Part shown: positions 42,967-52,462 of the stretch, piece after piece | How positions within the stretch are numbered: the stretch's first letter is position 1 | Layout: each line of letters starts with the position of its first letter | NCBI RefSeq assembly: GCF_000369405.1 | Contig: NZ_KB850000.1 | Location: 1,074,768 to 1,138,767, forward strand | DNA: 64,000 nucleotides | Source of the DNA: Acinetobacter sp. ANC 3929 | GTDB taxonomy: Bacteria; Pseudomonadota; Gammaproteobacteria; Pseudomonadales; Moraxellaceae | Direction of reading: 5' to 3' | Position numbers and translations under genes: made by a program | The notes under the pieces: model-generated | The model's input: the letters and a program-made list of their open reading frames with translations, nothing else | What the model was told of the DNA's origin: nothing | Database searches by the model: none

Positions 42967-43109
42967 AATGATCAGACTACGGTTTAGGACGCTGAGTTTG
43001 CTTTACATACAGACCTGCTCGGACGCTCAGTAAATTAGCAACACAGCACACTACAACTTTGAAATACTGAATTAGGATTGATTGCGTATTCATAACCACC
43101 TCAGCCTTA

Positions 43110-43137
43110 GTAATACCAAATTTATAATTCGTAATAT
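43110..43137 (-). promoter_or_regulatory. 28-bp operator, copy b
   Basis: On the minus strand ATATTAC-N14-GTATTAC, overlapping the start expected from the sigma-54 element at 43142-43157 and lying upstream of the regulator gene, consistent with autoregulation. Confidence 0.62.
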
Positions 43138-43141
43138 TCAA

Positions 43142-43157
43142 TGCAGTATCTATGCCA
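43142..43157 (-). promoter_or_regulatory. Sigma-54 promoter before regulator gene
   Basis: Minus strand TGGCATAGATACTGCA: GG-N10-GC. Expected start near 43131. Confidence 0.6.
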
Positions 43158-43207
43158 GTTTTTTAGTCAAATTTGGTCGAGAAAAAGCGCGGAATACTGA
43201 GTAAATG

Positions 43208-43246
43208 CACATAAAAAAAGCCCGATGTTTCATCATAGGGCCTTTT
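43208..43246 (-). terminator. Terminator of the carboxylase operon
   Basis: In minus-strand RNA, GGCCC...GATG pairs with CATC...GGGC, followed by T7, 20 bases after the carboxylase stop. Confidence 0.7.
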
Positions 43247-43264
43247 CTGCATCATGGATTTTGA

Positions 43265-46200
43265 TCACTCAATAGCGGGTGCAAGTGTAAACAACGCCTG
43301 TCCTGTTTTTACAGTTTGGGCTTTGTCAATCAAGATACTGTCCACTTTCATTTTTGCAGGTGCAAGGATTGGAATCTCAATTTTCATTGCCTCAATCACA
43401 GCCAAGGTTTCACCTTCTTCAATAATATCTCCCACGGTACATTCAATTTTCCAGACCGAGCCTGGCATATGCGACTCCACGATCATCCCACCGCTCGGAA
43501 CTGTTATTTCTGAATCATCCAATACCGCATCCATACTTTCAGAAACATATTCAGCCAAGCCAGCTTCATGCCATCGACGACGCTCATCTTCAAAATTGCT
43601 TTGCTGAACCTGTTTAAAGGCTTGAATACTACTTTCATTTTCTTTCAGAAAGGCATTGTAGTCTTTGAGATTAAGTACCCCCTCTTCAATCCTTAATTGC
43701 AAACGTCCTGCTTTAAAGTCTTCACGCATTTCCAACAGCTCGGGCTCAGATACTTCATAAAAACGGATTTGGTCAAAAAATCTGAGCAACCACGGCTTAT
43801 GCTGTTCAAAATTCGGATTTTGACGATAACGACTCCATACCTGTGTGGTACGTCCTACAAATTGATAGCCACCTGGCCCTTCCATACCATAAACACACAT
43901 ATAAGCACCGCCAATTCCGACAGCGTTTTCAGGTGTCCATGTTCGTGCAGGATTATATTTGGTGGTGACTAAACGATGTCTTGGGTCTAACGGTGTGGCA
44001 ACAGGTGCACCCAGATAGACATCCCCCAAACCCATCACTAAATAAGCAGTGTCATAGACCACATCTTTTACCGCTTGCTTAGATGCAAGGCCATTAATAC
44101 GGCGAATAAATTCGATATTGTCTGGACACCACGGTGCGTCTGAACGAACCAATTGACTATATTTCTCTGTTGCAAGCTGCGTTTGTGAATCCTCCCAAGC
44201 TAATGGCAGATACACGGTTCTTGAAGGCACCTGCATATTTTCAATATCAGGTAATTCGCTTTCAGCCACCTGTAGCAATCGCAGTAAATCCAGTTGCTCT
44301 AATACAGTCGAATCATAATGAATCTGCAATGAACGAATGCCTGGGGTCAAATCAATGATGCCCTGAATATTCTGTTGTTGTACCCATTGCATTAAAGCAT
44401 GGATACGAAAACGTAAATTGAGATCTAAGACCAGTTCACCATATTCTACCAACAGATATTGGTTGCCTGCTGGACGATAACTCACTTTAGGTTTATCGAC
44501 ACCTTGATCCAAAGTCGCCAACACAGCATTTATTAAAGTGACGGGTTCTGCTTTAAATACAGGCGCAAAATTGACCTGCAATAGCGTCTCATCCTGTAAG
44601 GCGGATTGATAGCGTTGTTCTAGCTGTTGCGCCTGTGCATAACTAACAGGAATAAATCTCACTTTATCGCCTGCTCTGAGCTGCCCTAACTTCCATAACT
44701 CAGAGTTGATCACTACCGCAGGACAAACGAAGCCGCCTAAACTCGGACCATCTGGCCCTAAAATAATCGGCATATCCCCAGTGAAATCGATTGCACCGAT
44801 GGCATAAGCATTGTCATGGATATTCGACGGATGTAAGCCCGCTTCGCCCCCATCAATCCGTGCCCACTGAGGTTTAGGCCCAATCAAGCGAATGCCGGTA
44901 CGACTCGAGTTAAAATGAATTTCCCAATCTTGATCAAAAAACATGGCAACGTCATTCGGCGTAAAGAAATCAGGTGCACCATGCGGGCCATACATGACTG
45001 CGATTTCCCATTCAGTTTTAAAACTTGGAATCTGTTCAGGTGTTAATGCAACTGTTTGCTCGGTTTTCGCCTCGGTGATTGGCAACATATCGCCAATGAG
45101 TAAGTTACGACCGGCATGTCCACCAAACTGCCCCAAGGTAAACGTAGCTAAACTGCCCAAATAAGCAGGCAGATTAAAGCCATGTTTAATCCCAATATAA
45201 CTACGACAACCCGTACTGATACGACCACATTTTAACACCTGACCTTTGCGGACATTGATTGTTGACCACATCGCGACAGGCTGACCATCTAATCTAGCCT
45301 CCATCTCACCACCAGTGATGGCAATCAGGCTATCACAATGAAATTTTAAAGTCGGACCAAGCAAAGTACACTCTAGTCCCGAACTGTTAAATGCATTGCC
45401 CAACAATTGATTGGCAACATTCAAGCTCAATGCATCCATCGCGCCTGAAGGTGGGACACCGACATCCCAATAACCCAAGCGACCTGTTACATCTTGTACT
45501 GCGGTTTGAATTCCTGCTTGCAACACTTCTATTTTCTGGGTTTTCCATTCAAAACTATTCAAGAAACGCGTTGTCTGTGTGCCTTGCTGAAACACTGCCC
45601 CACCGATAATTTCCTGTAAATATTCTAGATTGGTTTCAATTCCAGCAATTTCGGTATTACTTAGGCTATTTTGCATGGCAGCAAGCGCCTGCTCGCGATC
45701 CTCAGCCGTCACAATAATTTTTGCAATCATCGGGTCATAGAATGAGGAAACATTCGAGCCTGTTTCGACCCATGTTTCTACCCGAGATTGAGCGTCAAAT
45801 TTGACACTGGTCAATAAGCCTGCGCTAGGTTGAAAGTTCTTAATCGGATCTTCGGCGTATAAACGCACTTGAATCGAATGGCCTTTGGGTGGCGCAATCT
45901 GTTGCGGTGCATGCCAATCCCCACTGGCCAAGGTCACCATCCATTCAACCAGATCAACGCCATAAACCTGTTCTGTCACTCCATGTTCCACTTGTAAGCG
46001 TGTATTCACTTCCAAAAAGTAGAACTGTTGTGTGTCGGTATCCATCACGAATTCAACTGTACCCGCAGAACGATACTGCACCGACTGCATCAATTGAATG
46101 GCTATTTGTTGAATATACCTGCGTTGTTCATCATTCAAATGCGGTGCAGGTGTTTCCTCAATCACCTTTTGATTACGGCGTTGTACTGAACAATCACGCT

Positions 46201-46873
46201 CACCAAGCGCAATGACATAGCCCTGACCATCACCGAAAATCTGTACCTCAATATGACGCGCATTTTCGACAAACTTTTCCAGATACAAGCCTGCATCTTT
46301 AAAATTGGCTTGCGCCAGATAGGAAACAGTTTGATAGGCTTCTTTTAACTCCTGCTCATTCCAGACCAGTCGCATACCAATACCACCACCACCTGCTGTG
46401 CTTTTCAGCATCACCGGATAGCCAATCTGATCGGCCTGAAGCAGTGCATCATCCAAGTCGAGCAGCAACTGACTGCCGGGTAGCAAGGGTACATGGTTCT
46501 GAATTGCCAATGCTCGTGCGGTATGTTTTAGACCAAAATCACGCATTTGCTCTGAGGTCGGACCAATAAAGACTATGTCCTGTTGCTCGCACAAATCACA
46601 AAATGCAGCATTTTCTGATAGAAAACCATAACCAGGGTGAATCGCTTCAGCCCCGGTTTGCTGTGCTGCGGCAATGATTTTTTCAATATTTAAATAGCTT
46701 TGCTGTGCAGGTGAGTCACCGATAAAAATCGCTTCATCCGCTAAACTGACATGTAAAGAATCTCTATCCGCTTCGGAATAGACCGCAACAGATTGAATCC
46801 CAAGTTTCTTTAAGCTACGAATAACGCGACAGGCAATCGCACCACGATTAGCAATGAGTACTTTTTTAAACAT
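43265..46873 (-). CDS. Biotin-dependent urea/guanidine carboxylase
   Basis: A 1202-residue enzyme in three parts. The biotin carboxylase is at about 1-450 (KVLIANRGAIACRVIRSL, STAGGGGIGMR, HIEVQIFGDG). The carboxyltransferase is KipA/KipI-like at about 470-1000 (DVGVPPSGAMDALSLNVAN, GPDGPSLGGFVCPAVV). The biotinyl domain at the end has biotinyl-lysine K1164 in VIEAMKIEI. It adds CO2 to the nitrogen compound using ATP. Enzymes of this type named urea carboxylase prefer guanidine when under a ykkC riboswitch, as here. The two associated proteins lie directly upstream in the operon; allophanate hydrolase, the usual last enzyme, is not in the window. Confidence 0.92.
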   Translation of the reverse strand: MFKKVLIANRGAIACRVIRSLKKLGIQSVAVYSEADRDSLHVSLADEAIFIGDSPAQQSYLNIEKIIAAAQQTGAEAIHPGYGFLSENAAFCDLCEQQDIVFIGPTSEQMRDFGLKHTARALAIQNHVPLLPGSQLLLDLDDALLQADQIGYPVMLKSTAGGGGIGMRLVWNEQELKEAYQTVSYLAQANFKDAGLYLEKFVENARHIEVQIFGDGQGYVIALGERDCSVQRRNQKVIEETPAPHLNDEQRRYIQQIAIQLMQSVQYRSAGTVEFVMDTDTQQFYFLEVNTRLQVEHGVTEQVYGVDLVEWMVTLASGDWHAPQQIAPPKGHSIQVRLYAEDPIKNFQPSAGLLTSVKFDAQSRVETWVETGSNVSSFYDPMIAKIIVTAEDREQALAAMQNSLSNTEIAGIETNLEYLQEIIGGAVFQQGTQTTRFLNSFEWKTQKIEVLQAGIQTAVQDVTGRLGYWDVGVPPSGAMDALSLNVANQLLGNAFNSSGLECTLLGPTLKFHCDSLIAITGGEMEARLDGQPVAMWSTINVRKGQVLKCGRISTGCRSYIGIKHGFNLPAYLGSLATFTLGQFGGHAGRNLLIGDMLPITEAKTEQTVALTPEQIPSFKTEWEIAVMYGPHGAPDFFTPNDVAMFFDQDWEIHFNSSRTGIRLIGPKPQWARIDGGEAGLHPSNIHDNAYAIGAIDFTGDMPIILGPDGPSLGGFVCPAVVINSELWKLGQLRAGDKVRFIPVSYAQAQQLEQRYQSALQDETLLQVNFAPVFKAEPVTLINAVLATLDQGVDKPKVSYRPAGNQYLLVEYGELVLDLNLRFRIHALMQWVQQQNIQGIIDLTPGIRSLQIHYDSTVLEQLDLLRLLQVAESELPDIENMQVPSRTVYLPLAWEDSQTQLATEKYSQLVRSDAPWCPDNIEFIRRINGLASKQAVKDVVYDTAYLVMGLGDVYLGAPVATPLDPRHRLVTTKYNPARTWTPENAVGIGGAYMCVYGMEGPGGYQFVGRTTQVWSRYRQNPNFEQHKPWLLRFFDQIRFYEVSEPELLEMREDFKAGRLQLRIEEGVLNLKDYNAFLKENESSIQAFKQVQQSNFEDERRRWHEAGLAEYVSESMDAVLDDSEITVPSGGMIVESHMPGSVWKIECTVGDIIEEGETLAVIEAMKIEIPILAPAKMKVDSILIDKAQTVKTGQALFTLAPAIE

Positions 46874-46882
46874 TATGCTACC

Positions 46883-47527
46883 TCACGCGTCACGTATAAC
46901 AAGTTGGATTTTCGTCGGATTGTAGGCATTGCAAGGATTATTCAATTGCGGACAATTTGAAATCAGAACGATCAAATCCATTTCCGCTTTGATCTCTACA
47001 TATTTACCCGGTGCAGAAACCCCATCTTCAAACTTTAAATGGCCTTCAGCGGTCACGGGTACATTCATAAAAAAGTTAATATTGGGTCCAATATGACGGA
47101 CATTGAGCTGATGTTTTTTGGCAATTGGGTGTTGTGCCAAGGCATACATGAAATTATTACGGCAACTGTGCATCGGATATTTATCATGTGCATAACGTAC
47201 CGTATTGCTTTCACAAGAACATGCACCGCCCAATGTGTCATGTCTGCCGCAAGTGTCATCGACAATGCTGGCAATTGGACGGGCAAAATTACTAAATAAG
47301 GTCGTGCCTTTTTCCAGATAAAGCTGCTGATTTTGCGCCAAGGTATCGGTCGCGCTATAACGCTCTTCGGCATTATTGGCACTGATGAATAAGGTGTCCA
47401 CTGCCTGGTTTCCTTCCAGATCAATAATACGAAAGTACTGACCTTGCTTCACTTCGCCCATCCATGCTTCGCCCGCAAGGCAAATCTCATCTAAAACAAT
47501 CTGTTCAATTTTTGCTGATGCTGTCAT
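46883..47527 (-). CDS. Carboxylase-associated protein 2 (UAAP2; carboxyguanidine deiminase subunit)
   Basis: A 214-residue protein starting MTASAKIEQIVLDEICLAGE, with GAGGAG before ATG 47527 (a longer reading would overlap the previous gene). It is DUF1989-family, with conserved cysteines in CGRHDTLGGACSC and KYPMHSCRNNF. UAAP1 and UAAP2 together form the carboxyguanidine deiminase (CgdAB) that turns carboxyguanidine into allophanate and ammonia. It ends nine bases before the carboxylase start. Confidence 0.88.
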   Translation of the reverse strand: MTASAKIEQIVLDEICLAGEAWMGEVKQGQYFRIIDLEGNQAVDTLFISANNAEERYSATDTLAQNQQLYLEKGTTLFSNFARPIASIVDDTCGRHDTLGGACSCESNTVRYAHDKYPMHSCRNNFMYALAQHPIAKKHQLNVRHIGPNINFFMNVPVTAEGHLKFEDGVSAPGKYVEIKAEMDLIVLISNCPQLNNPCNAYNPTKIQLVIRDA

Positions 47528-47543
47528 TTTCTCGCTCCTCACC

Positions 47544-48281
47544 TTAATTCGACAATGCGAAATAGCGTGTGTTATTGGCAAAACCACGCTGATTTTGAGC
47601 ACATGAATCCCGACAGACATCTTGTTCAGTTAAGGCATTGGCTTTAAATAGGCGAAGCTGGATATCGGAGGGTTGATAATGTGTCGATGAATCCAGCGGA
47701 TGTGGTGCCGCAGAAAGAAAGACGAGACAATCCATTTCAAAGCGCAGTTCAATCTTTTGATTTTGATTATCGTCTGTGATGTAGCTTAATCGGCCATGAT
47801 CATCGGGCTGGACTTTTGAAAATAAATTCACCGTCGCGCTCAGGTCCGCTTGGCCTAGACCAAATTTGGTCAATTCCACCAACAAACTATCTAGACCATT
47901 TTGATGCATGTCATTACGTGCATTCTGAAAATTTTTCTGACCAAACTGTTTTGCAATATGCTGTGCCGTACTCGGGCCACAAAACACATCATTCCAGCCA
48001 TGTTGATCTTGAACAATGGAAGCCATTACCCGCCCCAGATCAGAATACAAAACATGCCCTGTCGAGAGAAAAGCCGTATGTTGTGCTTTCAGACTATCGG
48101 GCATATTAAAACGCTCGAGCTTGTCATCTGCATTGACACAATACAAAGACACATTGGCATGATGCTCCAGTGCTTCCAGTTGTAAAACTGCACCGCGTTG
48201 AATGCGACCAGACCAATGATGGCCACCGGGTAATGTTTCTTCCCACAGTATTTTATTGTCGTGATAGAACGATTGATTCAT
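47544..48281 (-). CDS. Carboxylase-associated protein 1 (UAAP1; carboxyguanidine deiminase subunit)
   Basis: A 245-residue DUF1989 protein starting MNQSFYHDNKILWEETLPGG. ATG 48281 follows AGAGG; an in-frame upstream ATG lies in the riboswitch and is rejected. Conserved features include GGHHWSGRIQRG and FCGPSTAQHIAKQFG. It pairs with UAAP2 to deiminate carboxyguanidine. It is the first gene of the operon, 46 bases after the riboswitch. Confidence 0.88.
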   Translation of the reverse strand: MNQSFYHDNKILWEETLPGGHHWSGRIQRGAVLQLEALEHHANVSLYCVNADDKLERFNMPDSLKAQHTAFLSTGHVLYSDLGRVMASIVQDQHGWNDVFCGPSTAQHIAKQFGQKNFQNARNDMHQNGLDSLLVELTKFGLGQADLSATVNLFSKVQPDDHGRLSYITDDNQNQKIELRFEMDCLVFLSAAPHPLDSSTHYQPSDIQLRLFKANALTEQDVCRDSCAQNQRGFANNTRYFALSN

Positions 48282-48326
48282 AACAAACCTCTTGCGGATG
48301 CTTAACCTCGTTATGGCAATATGCCT

Positions 48327-48425
48327 GTCCTCCCGGGCTTTTATCCCTCCGTGTAGTTCTATCGAACCGTTATCTCTCGGACCAGTCATGTCTCCATGCG
48401 GACACATCGGAACCCTAGACAACTT
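48327..48425 (-). ncRNA. Guanidine-I (ykkC) riboswitch
   Basis: The minus strand shows the ykkC consensus in order: CTAGGGTTCCG (48418-48408), CTGGTCCGAGAG (about 48395-48384), then ACACGGAGGGATAAAAGCCC and GGGAGGACAGGC. Guanidine binding to this class turns on downstream genes, here the UAAP1-UAAP2-carboxylase operon. It is preceded by a sigma-54 element whose start would fall near its 5' end. Confidence 0.93.
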
Positions 48426-48442
48426 TATCTATGTTGTTATAA

Positions 48443-48458
48443 AGCAAAAGACATGCCA
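48443..48458 (-). promoter_or_regulatory. Sigma-54 promoter of the carboxylase operon
   Basis: Minus strand TGGCATGTCTTTTGCT: GG-N10-GC, the best match of the three to TGGCAC-N5-TTGC. Start expected near 48432, just before the riboswitch. Confidence 0.7.
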
Positions 48459-48463
48459 GTTTA

Positions 48464-48491
48464 GTAATACGATTTTCCATATTCGTAATAC
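48464..48491 (-). promoter_or_regulatory. 28-bp operator, copy c
   Basis: Minus strand GTATTAC-N14-GTATTAC, both half-sites perfect. Unlike copies a and b it lies upstream of the sigma-54 element, five bases before TGGCA. Confidence 0.65.
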
Positions 48492-48595
48492 TAAAATGAT
48501 CATTTTTAGATTGTTCTGGGTGCGCTTTTAAAAAGAAAGCACCAATATGATGCTGCGGGATTGAAATGATTGATACTTTTAGGTTTTCTTTATCC

Positions 48596-48627
48596 ATAAA
48601 AAAAGCGCCTTACGGCGCTTTTTTAGA
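48596..48627 (-). terminator. glyA terminator
   Basis: AAAAGCGCC-TTAC-GGCGCTTTT with A and T runs on both sides, so it can act in both directions; 9 bases after the glyA stop. Confidence 0.88.
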
Positions 48628-48635
48628 TATACAAA

Positions 48636-49889
48636 TTAGTTTGCATATACTGGGAATTTTGCACAAACAGCTTCTACTTTAGCTTTTACGTCAGCAATCA
48701 CTTTCTCATCACCTTTGCTGTCGATCACATCAGCGATCCAACCTGCAAGGTCACGTACTTCAGCTTCACCGAAACCGCGAGTCGTCACAGCGGGTGTACC
48801 AATACGGATACCAGAAGTCACAAACGGAGAACGTGGGTCATTTGGAACCGCGTTTTTGTTTACTGTAATGTGAGCAGCGCCTAACCAAGCATCAACTTCT
48901 TTACCCGTTACGTCTTGTTTGATCAAAGACAATAAGAATAAATGGTTTTCAGTACCACCAGAAACAACATCAAAACCACGTGAAATTAATACTTCAGCCA
49001 TCGCTTGAGCATTTTTCACCACTTGCTGTTGGTAAGTTTTGAACTCATCAGACATTGCTTCTTTGAAACAGATTGCTTTAGCAGCAATTGCATGCATCAA
49101 AGGACCACCTTGGTTGCCTGGGAATACAGCAGATTGAAGTTTCTTCTCGATTTCTTCATTTGCTTTAGCAAGGATTAAACCTGAACGTGGACCACGAAGT
49201 GTTTTGTGCGTTGTTGTCGTTGTTACGTCTGCAATTTGCACTGGGTTAGGATAAACACCCGCAGCAACCAAACCAGCAACGTGCGCCATATCAACAAAAA
49301 GGTACGCACCTACTTTGTCTGCGATGTCACGGAAACGCTGCCAATCAACGATTTGGCTATATGCAGAGAAACCAGCAACGATCATACGTGGCTTGTGTTC
49401 CAACGCTAAACGTTCTACTTCTTCATAATCAATTTCGCCAGTTTCAGTATTTAAACCATACTGAATCGCGTTATATGTTTTACCGGAGAAACTTACTTTA
49501 GCACCGTGAGTTAAGTGACCACCGTGAGCCAAGCTCATACCTAAAACGGTATCACCTGGGTTAAGAAGCGCCAAGTAAACCGCAGAGTTTGCTTGTGAAC
49601 CTGCATGTGGTTGAACGTTTGCATAGTCAGCACCGAACAATGCTTTAGCGCGGTCAATCGCAAGCTGTTCAATCACGTCCACATATTCACAACCGCCATA
49701 GTAGCGTTTGCCAGGATAGCCTTCTGCGTATTTATTCGTAAGTTTTGATCCTTGTGCTTCCATAACAGCTGGTGAGCAATAGTTTTCAGATGCGATTAAC
49801 TCGATGTGCGCTTCTTGGCGTACGCCTTCAGAAGCAATCGCTTGAGCTAATTCTGGATCAAATTCAGCAATAGAAATATTGGCAAACAT
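48636..49889 (-). CDS. glyA: Serine hydroxymethyltransferase
   Basis: A 417-residue PLP enzyme of standard length: start [41 protein letters not shown]-lysine in [14 protein letters not shown]. It converts serine and tetrahydrofolate to glycine and methylene-tetrahydrofolate, feeding one-carbon metabolism. Single gene with its own terminator; ribosome site GGACCCTCCGCTA region is modest (GAGG absent, GGAC/GGGTC present). Confidence 0.97.
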   Translation of the reverse strand: MFANISIAEFDPELAQAIASEGVRQEAHIELIASENYCSPAVMEAQGSKLTNKYAEGYPGKRYYGGCEYVDVIEQLAIDRAKALFGADYANVQPHAGSQANSAVYLALLNPGDTVLGMSLAHGGHLTHGAKVSFSGKTYNAIQYGLNTETGEIDYEEVERLALEHKPRMIVAGFSAYSQIVDWQRFRDIADKVGAYLFVDMAHVAGLVAAGVYPNPVQIADVTTTTTHKTLRGPRSGLILAKANEEIEKKLQSAVFPGNQGGPLMHAIAAKAICFKEAMSDEFKTYQQQVVKNAQAMAEVLISRGFDVVSGGTENHLFLLSLIKQDVTGKEVDAWLGAAHITVNKNAVPNDPRSPFVTSGIRIGTPAVTTRGFGEAEVRDLAGWIADVIDSKGDEKVIADVKAKVEAVCAKFPVYAN

Positions 49890-50082
49890 TAGCGGAGGGT
49901 CCTATAAATTAGGGCTTTTAAGCCGTGCTAAAGATTGGCACATATTGTAGCACGAAGTTTGTGGTTTCAGAGATTGATATTTACTTAATTATTCGTGAAT
50001 TTTATTCATTACTGCCAATGGCATTAATAGACTAAAATCAATAAGCTATTTTTTTAGACATTTTAATTTTACTCTACCACCT

Positions 50083-50123
50083 ATAGAGTCTAACTCTCTA
50101 TTAATAAGAGAGCTAGACTCTAT
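50083..50123 (-). terminator. 16-bp hairpin after the hydrolase gene
   Basis: ATAGAGTCTAACTCTC, nine bases, GAGAGCTAGACTCTAT: one mismatch in plus RNA, fully paired with a G-U in minus RNA, just past the minus-strand stop at 50133. No T run, so a weak terminator or RNA-stabilising stem. Confidence 0.55.
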
Positions 50124-50132
50124 GAAATTTTA

Positions 50133-51386
50133 CTATTTCACCGACATTAAAATATTCACATCTTGCACGATTTTTGCAATATTTGAACTATAAGCTGTTG
50201 TATGATCCCATGCACCAACCCGATAATTTGCATCAGGGATTGATGTTCCCACTGTTCTTGCCGATGACACAAGAATATCCGTTACCTGTTTAGGTACAGT
50301 TTCATCTCCTGTTCCTTGATAGATGATTACAGGCATAGTTACTTTTTTCTGTAAAGGCTGTGAATCAGTAGTCAAGAAAGTATTTATACTTGGTATTGCC
50401 ATAAAATTGGTTTTGGTTCTTGGATATCCATTAAGCGTTTTATTATCACCTAGATATTTGAACATAGCTCCCCCCAAAGCTTGGCCCAAACCATCATAAC
50501 AAACAGAGTTTGGAGAGGAAGTTTCTGCTGTTGCTGCAATTAGATCTGTCGGTGAGTTAAATACATCACTAAATCTTAGATTTGGATACTGATTTCTTAA
50601 CCCTGCTGTAATTAATGCTGTAAACGTATCAAGAGGAGCTAAAATACTTATTTTCTTACTTGGATCTGGTTCATTATTAGCTTTATTCTCTCCTCCAGCC
50701 AAAATTAAAGTCAGATTAGATGCAGGTGCAACTGCAATAGTACCTTTATAATCCAACTTTGCTCGGCTTTGATATTGTGCAGCACCAAGAACAGCTTGTC
50801 CGCCTTGTGAATGACCGACTGCAAGCCATTGTCCATTGGTTTTTTTACCTAAACCAGTTAAATAAGCACGAGCTGCAACCACAGCATCGGTAATTGAATA
50901 TGCTTCACTTTTAACATTTAAAAACGGATGGGCTTCTTGTCCACTTGGCTCACCTAATCCCTCATAATCTGGTGCTACAACGACATAGCCCGAAGCCAAA
51001 AGTGCTTTTAGAAGGTATTCATTGCCTTTTAAACCCTGTTTACTTGGTGCACATTGATCTGCTACCCCAGTCGTACCATGGGCCCAAACAACAATTGGCC
51101 AACCATTTGCGGGTGCTGGTGATTGTGGTGTAAAGACAAGAGCTGTAGCCTGTACTTCCTTGCCATTCACCCCGAGCATTTTATATGTCATGACAACACT
51201 ATCTGTTGATACGGCTGCCATCCCGTCTAATGTATAATTAACTGGAATACCAACCACTGGATCTTTGATATTGTTCTCTGGAACCTCTGGTTTAAAGGTA
51301 TAAGTTGTATCACCATCACCGCCACCACAGGCAGTTAATAACAGGCTAGAGCCTAACATCGCAATTGTTAGTAATTTCATATTCAT
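50133..51386 (-). CDS. Lipid-anchored alpha/beta hydrolase (secretory-lipase-like)
   Basis: A 417-residue lipoprotein: MNMKLLTIAMLGSSLLLTAC, lipobox LTAC. The hydrolase fold has oxyanion motif VVWAHGTTG, nucleophile elbow AVGHSQGG, Asp in QGTGDETVP and His in GAWDHTTAY, a complete triad. It fits esterase/lipases of the secretory lipase type found in Acinetobacter. The substrate is unknown. It is a stand-alone gene between glyA and the exonuclease gene. Confidence 0.85.
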   Translation of the reverse strand: MNMKLLTIAMLGSSLLLTACGGGDGDTTYTFKPEVPENNIKDPVVGIPVNYTLDGMAAVSTDSVVMTYKMLGVNGKEVQATALVFTPQSPAPANGWPIVVWAHGTTGVADQCAPSKQGLKGNEYLLKALLASGYVVVAPDYEGLGEPSGQEAHPFLNVKSEAYSITDAVVAARAYLTGLGKKTNGQWLAVGHSQGGQAVLGAAQYQSRAKLDYKGTIAVAPASNLTLILAGGENKANNEPDPSKKISILAPLDTFTALITAGLRNQYPNLRFSDVFNSPTDLIAATAETSSPNSVCYDGLGQALGGAMFKYLGDNKTLNGYPRTKTNFMAIPSINTFLTTDSQPLQKKVTMPVIIYQGTGDETVPKQVTDILVSSARTVGTSIPDANYRVGAWDHTTAYSSNIAKIVQDVNILMSVK

Positions 51387-51630
51387 GTAGTTTTTCCTTA
51401 ACTATATTTCTTGTCATTTTAATGCTTAGCATTTCTTTTACTAAGGCAAATGCTTCCATTAGAATGCGCTTAATAACAAATTGTTCAAGTATTTTTTCAT
51501 TTTGCTGCTTATTTATTCAAACCCCTTAGCAAATTTCTAAAAATTGAAATTGATGTGTTCTCATTCAACACAGCTTGCTACGGATTTCTTGTAAGATAGT
51601 CAAACTCTCAACTCCAGCTAGGTCAACTTT

Positions 51631-52323
51631 ATGCAAGCAATCATCTTAGATACTGAAACACATACGCTAAATGGTTTGCCAATTGAAATTGCTTATGCCC
51701 CAATTGAAATTGAAAACGGAAAATTAAGTCTCGATAAAAAACAAATTTTTGATCAGCTTTATCAAGTGGGTCAGCCCATCTCATTCGCTGCGATGGCGGT
51801 ACATCATATTTTAGAGTCGGATCTCATTGATCAACCTTTTTATAATGAGTTTCAGCTTCCTTCTGAAACCACTTATATCATTGGACATAATGTTGACTAC
51901 GATATTGCAGCTATTGCGCGTTGTGGTGTTGACACCTCAAAATTAAAACCAATTTGTACCTTGGCTTTAGCCCGTCGTGTTTGGGAAGATGCCGAAGCAC
52001 ATAACATTTCAGCCTTGATTTACTTGATCTCAAAAGGCAGTGACAAAGCACGTGAAATGCTCAAAGGTGCACATCGTGCAGATGCCGATATTATCCTGAC
52101 TGCGAATATCTTGATGCATATCATCCATCAACTTAACATTCAAGATATTGAACAACTTTATATTGCTTCAGAAGAAGCGCGTATTCCCAAAACGATTACC
52201 TTTGGCAAACACAAAGGTACAGCCATTCAAGACCTCCCTGCTGACTATATTCAATGGCTGATGCGTCAGGATGATCTTGACCCATATTTACGCAAAGCCT
52301 TAGAAGCAAAACTAGTAAAATAA
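51631..52323 (+). CDS. DEDDh 3'-5' exonuclease, ExoX-like
   Basis: A 230-residue nuclease: ExoI ILDTETH (D and E ligands), ExoII GHNVDYDIAAIA, ExoIII HRADADI (His and Asp). The C-terminal ITFGKHKGTAIQDLPADYI is the DUF3820-type domain also present in ExoX. It would degrade DNA 3' ends in repair or recombination. Length matches ExoX (220). Confidence 0.85.
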   Translation: MQAIILDTETHTLNGLPIEIAYAPIEIENGKLSLDKKQIFDQLYQVGQPISFAAMAVHHILESDLIDQPFYNEFQLPSETTYIIGHNVDYDIAAIARCGVDTSKLKPICTLALARRVWEDAEAHNISALIYLISKGSDKAREMLKGAHRADADIILTANILMHIIHQLNIQDIEQLYIASEEARIPKTITFGKHKGTAIQDLPADYIQWLMRQDDLDPYLRKALEAKLVK

Positions 52324-52462
52324 AGGATAAAGTTCTCAGTTTGTAAGTTATTTGCCAGTTACTTTAAACAAGGCAATGATATTTAATAAATTGTTAACAT
52401 TATTGTCATTTTTTAACCTTATCTTAATCTCCGTCTATATCTTGATTGGGGGAGATTAAGAG

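Noticed and set aside
48415..48597. 60-codon minus-strand frame before the riboswitch
   Set aside because: It covers the operator and sigma-54 promoter, has no ribosome site and shows no protein motif.
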